Both the position numbers and the translations under genes were made by a program. Under the pieces are notes generated by a model that was not told where the DNA came from, searched no databases, and worked only from the letters and a program-made list of their open reading frames with translations. Positions 25,639 to 32,908 of a DNA stretch of 32,908 nt are shown in pieces (position 1 is the first letter of the stretch; each line of letters begins with the position of its first letter). This DNA is from Bacilli bacterium (lineage in GTDB: Bacteria > Bacillota_I > Bacilli_A > Izemoplasmatales > Izemoplasmataceae). The stretch lies in the NCBI GenBank assembly GCA_016936415.1, contig JAFGXW010000114.1, positions 1 through 32,908 on the forward strand, written 5' to 3'.

Positions 25639-27054
25639 ATGAGTGAAATTGATTTCTTTCTTCAAGATAAATTTAATGAAGAGTGCGGAGTATTTGGGGC
25701 AATAAACGTTTCAAATGCAAGTGAAGTAATTTATTATGGGCTGCACGCACTTCAACATCGTGGGCAAGAGGGGTGTGGGATTCTGTCTACGGATGGTACA
25801 GATATGTATCAACTTAAGGGAGAAGGATTAGTAACGGAAGTTTTCAAAGAAAGCAATTTGTTATCTTTGAAAGGAAATATTGCAATTGGTCATGTAAGAT
25901 ATTCTACTAGCGGAGGAGGTGGAATTGAGAATGTTCAACCATTCCTTTTCAGACACCATACTGGAGATTTTGGTCTTTGTCATAACGGAAATCTTGTAAA
26001 TTCGAGAGAGTTAAAAAGATTTTTGGAGATTCAAGGATCTATATTTCAATCTACATCTGATTCTGAAATATTTGCACATCTGATTAAGAAAGATAATCAA
26101 ACAAATCGCCTTGAAGCAATCAAACAAGCTTTGAATCGTTTAGAAGGAGCATTTGCTTTTTTAGCTATGACAAGAAACAAAATATACATTATGAGAGATA
26201 AGAATTCTTTGAGACCACTATCACTTGGTAAATTGAATGGTGGATATGTTGTATCTAGCGAAACTTGTGCTTTTGAAGTTGTTGGAGCTACTTTTATTAG
26301 AGATGTTTTACCAGGAGAAATTATTATTATTGATGAAAATGGAATAATTACTTCGGATTTTTATGCTAAAAAGACATATAAAAATATGTGTGCCATGGAA
26401 TATATTTATTTTTCTAGACCAGATTCAGATATTGAGGGAATCAATGTTCATGCTTCTAGAAAAGAAACGGGTAAAATATTGGCAAAAGAAGCACCGGTAG
26501 ATGCTGATGTGGTTTTATGGGTTCCAGATTCATCTACTTCTGCAGCATTGGGATACGCTGAAGAGCTTAGAATCCCAGCTGAAATGGGTTTAATTAAGAA
26601 TAGATATGTTGGAAGAACTTTTATACAACCGTCTCAAGCAATGAGAGAAAAGGGTGTCAAAATGAAACTTTCGCCAATACGATCAATTATTTCTGGAAAA
26701 AGAGTTGTAATCGTAGACGATTCGATTGTAAGAGGCACAACATCGAAAAAAATCATTGAATTAATTCGTGAAGCAGGTGCAAAAGAGGTGCATATGAGGA
26801 TTGCAGCTCCACCAATAACACATCCTTGTTTTTATGGCGTTGATACTTCTACTTATGAAGAATTAATATGTGCAAGACATTCTATAGAAGAAGTCAAAAA
26901 TATGATTAATGCTGATTCTTTAGCGTTTATATCTCAAGAAGGATTATTGAACGCTATTGGAAGAAATAAGCTGTGCTTATCGTGTTTTAGTGGGAAATAT
27001 CCAACTTATATCTACCAAGATATAAAAGAAGCCAATAAAGATGGAAAATTTTAG
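25639..27054 (+). CDS. purF: Amidophosphoribosyltransferase
   Basis: EECGVFGAINVSNASEVIYYGLHALQHRGQEGCGI; VVIVDDSIVRGTTSKKI PRTase loop. Confidence 0.97.
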   Translation: MSEIDFFLQDKFNEECGVFGAINVSNASEVIYYGLHALQHRGQEGCGILSTDGTDMYQLKGEGLVTEVFKESNLLSLKGNIAIGHVRYSTSGGGGIENVQPFLFRHHTGDFGLCHNGNLVNSRELKRFLEIQGSIFQSTSDSEIFAHLIKKDNQTNRLEAIKQALNRLEGAFAFLAMTRNKIYIMRDKNSLRPLSLGKLNGGYVVSSETCAFEVVGATFIRDVLPGEIIIIDENGIITSDFYAKKTYKNMCAMEYIYFSRPDSDIEGINVHASRKETGKILAKEAPVDADVVLWVPDSSTSAALGYAEELRIPAEMGLIKNRYVGRTFIQPSQAMREKGVKMKLSPIRSIISGKRVVIVDDSIVRGTTSKKIIELIREAGAKEVHMRIAAPPITHPCFYGVDTSTYEELICARHSIEEVKNMINADSLAFISQEGLLNAIGRNKLCLSCFSGKYPTYIYQDIKEANKDGKF

Positions 27055-27063
27055 GAGGACTGT

Positions 27064-28092
27064 ATGTCAGATAAATATCAATCTTCAGGAGTGAGTTTAG
27101 AAAGAGGATATGAATCAGTAAGAAGAATAAAGAAATTAACGAAGAAAACAGATAATATCGGAGTAATGGGTAATATTGGTAGTTTTGGAGGGATGTTTGA
27201 CCTTTCGAAGTATCATATAAAAGAACCTGTATTAGTTTCTGGAACAGATGGTGTTGGAACTAAATTACTTATTGCTCAGGAATGCAATGATCATTCTTCA
27301 ATTGGGATTGATTTGGTTGCAATGTGTGTGAACGACATTATTACTTGTGGAGCTAAACCTTTATTTTTCCTAGACTATATCGCAACAGGAAAAGTTGATC
27401 CTAGTGTAATTGAAGAAATTGTTGATGGGATTAGTAAGGGCTGTATCGAATCAGGATGTGCTTTAATTGGAGGAGAAACAGCAGAGATGCCAGGTATGTA
27501 TGAAGGAAATCATTATGACCTAGCAGGTTACACGACTGGAGTTGTAGAAAAAAGTAAAATGATTGACATCAATAATGTGAGGCCAGGAAACATTATTATA
27601 GGATTAGAATCTTCAGGTATTCATTCGAATGGATTTTCCTTGGTGAGAAAAATTCTATTTGAACAAAATCATCTAAATTTATACGAGTATATTGACTCGC
27701 TTGGATGTATTTTAAAAGAAGAATTACTTAGACCAACGAGAATTTATGTGAAGGGGATTCTAGATTTAATTGATCAGTGTCCAGTTAATTCAATCGCTCA
27801 TATTACTGGAGGAGGTTTTATTGAAAACGTTCCTCGAGCTATCCCTCAAGGATTGGGTGTATTGATTCATTCTGATAGAATCGCTAAAAAACCAATATTT
27901 AATTTGTTAATGAAACTTGGAGATATTGCAGAACAAGAGATGTATAACATATTTAATATGGGTATTGGGATGATTGTCGTTGTAGATGAAAAAGTAGTTG
28001 ACGATGCACTTTCAATTTTATCTCAATATCAATATAACCCAGTCATCCTAGGTGAAGTAACAACTCAAAGTGAAGTTGTGATTAAAAAATGA
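27064..28092 (+). CDS. purM: AIR synthetase
   Basis: SGTDGVGTKLLIAQ, CVNDIITCGAKPLFFLDYIATGK, GGETAEMPGMY. Confidence 0.97.
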   Translation: MSDKYQSSGVSLERGYESVRRIKKLTKKTDNIGVMGNIGSFGGMFDLSKYHIKEPVLVSGTDGVGTKLLIAQECNDHSSIGIDLVAMCVNDIITCGAKPLFFLDYIATGKVDPSVIEEIVDGISKGCIESGCALIGGETAEMPGMYEGNHYDLAGYTTGVVEKSKMIDINNVRPGNIIIGLESSGIHSNGFSLVRKILFEQNHLNLYEYIDSLGCILKEELLRPTRIYVKGILDLIDQCPVNSIAHITGGGFIENVPRAIPQGLGVLIHSDRIAKKPIFNLLMKLGDIAEQEMYNIFNMGIGMIVVVDEKVVDDALSILSQYQYNPVILGEVTTQSEVVIKK

Positions 28093-28661
28093 AAAATATT
28101 GCAATATTTGCATCTGGAACAGGAAGTAATTTTTTAGCAATTCACAAAGCGATAAAGGAAGGGAAATTGAAAGCAAATATTAAACTCTTTATTACTGATA
28201 ACTTTGAATCAGATGCCTTAAAAAGAGCGAAAGACCTTCACATAGAAACATATTCATTTAATCCAAAAGAATTCGCAACAAAGAAGGATTATGAGAAGGA
28301 GATAATTGGGTTTTTAAGTAATCATCAAATAGATTTGGTAGTGCTTGCTGGATACATGAGAATTATTGGAGCAACTATCCTTGAGCAGTATAGTAATAGA
28401 ATCGTGAATATTCATCCATCACTCTTACCTCTATACAAAGGCAAAGATGCCGTTGGTCAAGCATTAAAGGCGAGAGACAAAAAGACAGGTGTTACAGTCC
28501 ATTTTGTTGACGAAGGAATTGATACCGGGAAGATAATTATGCAAGAAGAAATTAGAATAGAACCTTCTTGGGATAGACATGATTTAGAACTACAAATTCA
28601 CAAAGTCGAACATGAAATATATTATAAAGCTATCAAAAAAATATTGGAGGTTCAAAAATGA
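28089..28661 (+). CDS. purN: GAR formyltransferase
   Basis: IAIFASGTGSNF, LAGYMRIIG, NIHPSLLPLYKGKDAV. Confidence 0.96.
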   Translation: MKNIAIFASGTGSNFLAIHKAIKEGKLKANIKLFITDNFESDALKRAKDLHIETYSFNPKEFATKKDYEKEIIGFLSNHQIDLVVLAGYMRIIGATILEQYSNRIVNIHPSLLPLYKGKDAVGQALKARDKKTGVTVHFVDEGIDTGKIIMQEEIRIEPSWDRHDLELQIHKVEHEIYYKAIKKILEVQK

Positions 28662-30193
28662 AAAGAGCATTGATTAGTGTAAGTGATAAGACAAATGTTG
28701 TTGAGTTTGCAAAAGGACTAGTTGAAAACGGGTATGAAATTATATCTACAGGAGGAACCAGAGAAGTTCTTGAAGCAAACAATATCAAAACAAAATCTAT
28801 TGAAAATATCACAGGGTTCCCTGAAATTCTTGGGGGAAGAGTAAAAACACTTCATCCAATGGTACATGGTGGGCTTCTTGCATTGCGTGAACAGCATAAT
28901 CATATTAAAGATGTTATCGAAAACAAAATCGAGTATATAGATATCATTGTAGTAAATTTATATCCATTTAAAGAAACAATAATGAAACCAAATGTTACAT
29001 TTGACGAAGCGATTGAACAAATTGATATAGGTGGACCGTCAATGTTAAGAAGTGGTGCCAAGAACTATAAATATGTGACAGTTATATCAGATCAAAAAGA
29101 TTATCAAAAAGTTCTGTCAGAAATTGAACAATATGGCGAAACAACTATAGAAACAAAGAAACGCTTGAGTGCAAAAGCATTTAGACTAACTGCCTCGTAT
29201 GACGCAATTATCTCTAGTTACTTATCCAAAAAAGAAAACAACGATTTTCCAGAAAATTTGACCGTTACTTATCAATACAAACAAGATATGAGATATGGTG
29301 AAAATCCACATCAAACTGCTGCTTTGTATACCTCAAACTCAAATAGCTATTCTATATTAGACGCTCAAATATTAAATGGAAAACCTTTATCATACAATAA
29401 TATACAAGATGGAAACGCAGCAATAAATATTTTAAAAGAGTTTCATGAACCAACTGCAGTTGCTTTAAAACATATGAATCCTTGTGGAGTTGCATCATCA
29501 GAAACGATACTTGAGGCATATCAAGCTGCCTTTGCATCTGATTCAATTTCAATATTCGGTGGTATAGTCGCATTGAATAGAGAAGTAACATTGAATCTTG
29601 CAGTTGAGTTAAATAAAACTTTTTTAGAAATTATTATTGCTCCTTCATACACAAAAGATGCGCTTTTAGAACTATGCAAAAAGAAAAATCTGAGAATTCT
29701 ATTATTAGACACAAGTGCTGAAAACATTGATAATATGCAATTGGTTAGTATTAATGGAGGAGTTTTGATGCAACATTCAGATGACTATTTAATTCCATTT
29801 GAAAATTTGAAACCAGTCACAAATACCCCATTGTCTCAAGATGAATTGGATGAGTTATATTTCTCTTGGAAAGTAGTGAAACATGTAAAATCAAATGCAA
29901 TAGTCATTTCTACTGGGAAAAGAACAATCGGTGTTGGCGCAGGACAAATGAATAGAGTTGGCGCAGCGAAAATCGCCTTAGATAGTGCAAAAAATCTTGG
30001 ATATTATTCTAATCTAACTATGGCTAGTGATGCATTTTTTCCATTCGATGATGTTGTCAAATTAGCCAGTACATATGGTGTATCAAAAATTATTCAACCA
30101 GGAGGTTCAATTAGAGATCAAGATTCAATTGATGCTTGTAATGAACTTGGAATCAAAATGGTGTTTACACATAACAGACATTTCAAACATTAG
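28658..30193 (+). CDS. purH: AICAR formyltransferase/IMP cyclohydrolase
   Basis: RALISVSDKTNVVEFAKGL, ISTGGTREVLE, GRVKTLHPMVHGGLLA, LKHMNPCGVA. Confidence 0.97.
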   Translation: MKRALISVSDKTNVVEFAKGLVENGYEIISTGGTREVLEANNIKTKSIENITGFPEILGGRVKTLHPMVHGGLLALREQHNHIKDVIENKIEYIDIIVVNLYPFKETIMKPNVTFDEAIEQIDIGGPSMLRSGAKNYKYVTVISDQKDYQKVLSEIEQYGETTIETKKRLSAKAFRLTASYDAIISSYLSKKENNDFPENLTVTYQYKQDMRYGENPHQTAALYTSNSNSYSILDAQILNGKPLSYNNIQDGNAAINILKEFHEPTAVALKHMNPCGVASSETILEAYQAAFASDSISIFGGIVALNREVTLNLAVELNKTFLEIIIAPSYTKDALLELCKKKNLRILLLDTSAENIDNMQLVSINGGVLMQHSDDYLIPFENLKPVTNTPLSQDELDELYFSWKVVKHVKSNAIVISTGKRTIGVGAGQMNRVGAAKIALDSAKNLGYYSNLTMASDAFFPFDDVVKLASTYGVSKIIQPGGSIRDQDSIDACNELGIKMVFTHNRHFKH

Positions 30194-30203
30194 AGGTGAT
30201 TAT

Positions 30204-31463
30204 ATGAATGTGCTAATTATAGGAAGTGGGGGCAGAGAGCATGCGTTGGCTCAAGTTATAAGTAAGTCAAACTCACTGACGAATCTATACGCGATTCCAG
30301 GGAATATAGGTATTGCCAAATATGCAAAGTGTATTGAAATTAATCCTTTAGACAATAACGCAATGAAAGATTTTGTGATTGAATTCAATATTTCCCTCGT
30401 AATCCCGGGTAGTGAAGTGTATTTGGAGAACGGCATTACAGATGCTCTTTTTGAAACATCTGCGTTTGTTTTTGGACCTACAAAAGAAGCATCTCAAATC
30501 GAGACTTCGAAAGAATTTGCTAAGAATATTATGAAAAAATATGATATACCAACAGCTGAATATGAAGTGTTTAGTGAGTATAATGACGCAAAAGAATATG
30601 TGCTATCTAAAGGCGTCCCAATTGTCCTTAAGTATGATGGATTAGCCGCAGGCAAAGGTGTTGTTGTAGCCTATACCATGTTTGAAGCATTAGAAGCTTT
30701 AAAAACTATGCTAGTAGATAAAAAATATGGATCAAATAAAGTTGTGATTGAAGAGTTTTTGCAAGGTGAGGAGTTTTCACTCATTAGTTTTGTATTCAAT
30801 GATGTTTTTATTCCAATGCCAATTGCTCAAGATCACAAAAGACTGCTGGATAACGATTTAGGACCGAATACAGGGGGAATGGGGATTTACTCACCGGTTC
30901 CCATTATAGATAATGATACAATACTTGAGGCTGAAAATTTTATTGTCAAGAGAATGGTCAAAGCATTATTAGCCGAAAATATTCCTTTTGTTGGATTTCT
31001 ATATGCAGGATTAATTCTAACTGCAAATGGACCAAAGGTAATAGAGTTTAATGCTAGACTAGGTGATCCTGAGGCTGAAGTAATACTACCAAAATTACAA
31101 ACAGATTTCCTCGATCTTATCAATGGGCTACAAACGGAAAATGTATTATATCCTATTTGGAAGAAACAATTTAACCTTGGTGTTGTATTGGCTTCAAAAG
31201 GATATCCCAATCACTATGATGTGTCAGTACCAATATATGGAGTAGAGTCATTAGGTGACAGTGTCTATCATATGGGAACATCTATAGTGAATAATCACCT
31301 TGTTACAAATGGTGGTAGAGTTCTTCTAGTATGTGGAGAAGGAAAAACCCTTGAAGAAGCAAAACAAAAAGCGTATAATTACATAGAAAAAATTAGGTGT
31401 GACAATCTGTGTTATAGATCCGATATCGGAAATAAATCAATTAGAGGTATGAATAATGGATAA
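30204..31463 (+). CDS. purD: GAR synthetase
   Basis: MNVLIIGSGGREHALAQ; ATP-grasp; IEFNARLGDPEAEVILP. ATG 30204 follows GAGGTGA; the longer tracked ORF (30075) overlaps purH. Confidence 0.96.
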   Translation: MNVLIIGSGGREHALAQVISKSNSLTNLYAIPGNIGIAKYAKCIEINPLDNNAMKDFVIEFNISLVIPGSEVYLENGITDALFETSAFVFGPTKEASQIETSKEFAKNIMKKYDIPTAEYEVFSEYNDAKEYVLSKGVPIVLKYDGLAAGKGVVVAYTMFEALEALKTMLVDKKYGSNKVVIEEFLQGEEFSLISFVFNDVFIPMPIAQDHKRLLDNDLGPNTGGMGIYSPVPIIDNDTILEAENFIVKRMVKALLAENIPFVGFLYAGLILTANGPKVIEFNARLGDPEAEVILPKLQTDFLDLINGLQTENVLYPIWKKQFNLGVVLASKGYPNHYDVSVPIYGVESLGDSVYHMGTSIVNNHLVTNGGRVLLVCGEGKTLEEAKQKAYNYIEKIRCDNLCYRSDIGNKSIRGMNNG

Positions 31464-32908
31464 AATTGTTGTTTTGGATTTTGGTTCACAATATAATCAA
31501 TTAATTGCAAGAAGAGTTAGGGAATTCGGTGTGTATTCAGAAATTATTCCATATAATACTAAATTATCTTACTTTGATGATAAGAATATTAAGGGGATTA
31601 TTTTATCTGGTGGACCAAATAGTGTTTATGATAATGGGGCACCACATATTAGTAAAGATTTATTTGAGCTAGGAATTCCAGTTCTTGGAATTTGCTATGG
31701 AATGCAATTAACTCAATATCTATATAACGGAAAAGTATGTCCAACCACGAAAAGAGAATATGGAAAGAGCACTTTAAATTTAATTGCTGATAGTGAGTTA
31801 ACTGCGGGAGTGAAAGCATCATCTACTGTTTGGATGAGTCATGGAGACCATGTTGATGAATTGTCGGAGGAATTTTACGAAATCGGAAATACAGATTCAT
31901 GTATTGCAGTTGCAAAACATCGCACTAAAGATATTTATAATCTCCAATTTCACCCTGAAGTAACACATACAATCTTTGGGAAAGAGATTCTTAAAAACTT
32001 TACTTTATCAATCTGTAAAGCAAACCAGACTTGGAACCTAGATGACTACATAGAGAAGACAATTCAAGGTATTAAAGACAAAGTACAAGATGAACAAGTT
32101 ATTTTGGGATTGTCTGGAGGTGTCGATTCTAGTGTTGCTGCAACACTCATCCATAGAGCAATTGGGAATCAACTAACCTGTATTTTTGTAGATACTGGAT
32201 TGCTTCGAAAAGATGAAGGTGACAAAGTTATGTCTCTCTACGCTGATAATTTTAATATGAATGTAGTTAGAGTCAATGCCAAAGAGCAATTTTTACGTAG
32301 GCTAAAAGGAATTAAAGATCCTGAGGAAAAAAGAAAAATCATTGGGTCTGAATTTGTGAAAGTATTCGAGTCTGCAAAGAGTAAATATAAAAATGCGAAA
32401 TTTCTTGCTCAAGGGACGATTTACCCTGATGTAATAGAATCTGTGTCTGTTAATGGACCTAGTGTGACAATCAAATCCCATCATAATGTTGGCGGCCTAC
32501 CTGGAAATTTTGATTTTGAGCTACTTGAACCTCTCAGAGAATTGTTTAAAGATGAAGTAAGAAAAGTTGGGTTAGCATTAGGAATACCGAAAGAAATGAT
32601 CATGAGACATCCTTTTCCTGGGCCTGGGCTTGGTATTAGAATTTTAGAAGAAGTATCTGAAGAAAAAGTGCGAATATTGCAGGAAGCAGATAACATCTTT
32701 ATTGAAGAATTGATTAGTAGTGGGTTATATAATACGGTATCTCAGGCTTTTGTTGTATTGTTGCCAGTAAAATCAGTAGGTGTTATGGGTGATAAAAGAA
32801 CATACGAGTATGTGGCTGCAATTAGAAGTGCGGATACCATAGATTTTATGACAGCAACCTTTAGTAGATTGTCTTTTGATTTCTTAGAGAAAGTTGCATT
32901 AAGAATCA
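31456..32908 (+). CDS. guaA: GMP synthase (glutamine-hydrolysing), 3' truncated by window end
   Basis: MDKIVVLDFGSQYNQLIARRVREFGVYSEIIPY..., GICYGMQLTQ, LGLSGGVDSSVAATLIH; no stop before the window end, so absent from the ORF track. Overlaps purD by 8 bp. Confidence 0.96.
   Translation, partial: MDKIVVLDFGSQYNQLIARRVREFGVYSEIIPYNTKLSYFDDKNIKGIILSGGPNSVYDNGAPHISKDLFELGIPVLGICYGMQLTQYLYNGKVCPTTKREYGKSTLNLIADSELTAGVKASSTVWMSHGDHVDELSEEFYEIGNTDSCIAVAKHRTKDIYNLQFHPEVTHTIFGKEILKNFTLSICKANQTWNLDDYIEKTIQGIKDKVQDEQVILGLSGGVDSSVAATLIHRAIGNQLTCIFVDTGLLRKDEGDKVMSLYADNFNMNVVRVNAKEQFLRRLKGIKDPEEKRKIIGSEFVKVFESAKSKYKNAKFLAQGTIYPDVIESVSVNGPSVTIKSHHNVGGLPGNFDFELLEPLRELFKDEVRKVGLALGIPKEMIMRHPFPGPGLGIRILEEVSEEKVRILQEADNIFIEELISSGLYNTVSQAFVVLLPVKSVGVMGDKRTYEYVAAIRSADTIDFMTATFSRLSFDFLEKVALRI

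Noticed and set aside
30075-30203. N-terminal extension of purD in the ORF track
   Set aside because: Overlaps the purH 3' end out of frame; the conserved start MNVLIIGSGGREHA is at 30204 with RBS.

Overview
AT-rich bacterial chromosome segment using standard stop codons (TGA is used as a stop). It looks Mollicutes/Firmicutes-like; that placement is an inference from gene content and composition only. Left to right: (i) two adjacent membrane proteins that look paralogous, then parA-parB-mscS-DUF951, a gene order typical of oriC-proximal Firmicutes regions, with a terminator whose stem holds two inverted consensus DnaA boxes; (ii) a convergent OmpR-type two-component system and a MazG-like pyrophosphohydrolase; (iii) a 14-gene tRNA cluster; (iv) a 5,258-bp putative integrative element inserted in the 3' half of tRNA-Phe, bounded by 47-bp perfect direct repeats (9188-9234 and 14446-14492). 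It carries a DUF3825-like gene, a tyrosine recombinase, a 95-aa single-pore K+-channel-like protein translationally coupled to the recombinase, an Abi_2-like gene remnant, and a secreted PPC/caspase-like protein followed by a small membrane protein; (v) a possible nuclease-like protein, a PlsC-type acyltransferase with a Cys4 zinc-ribbon-like insert, and a GltS-like symporter; (vi) a purine biosynthesis cluster guaB-purE-K-L-C-F-M-N-H-D-guaA (guaA truncated at the window end) with two near-identical guanine-type riboswitches in series, before guaB and before purE. The most interesting parts are the mini-channel/caspase element and the serial riboswitch arrangement.
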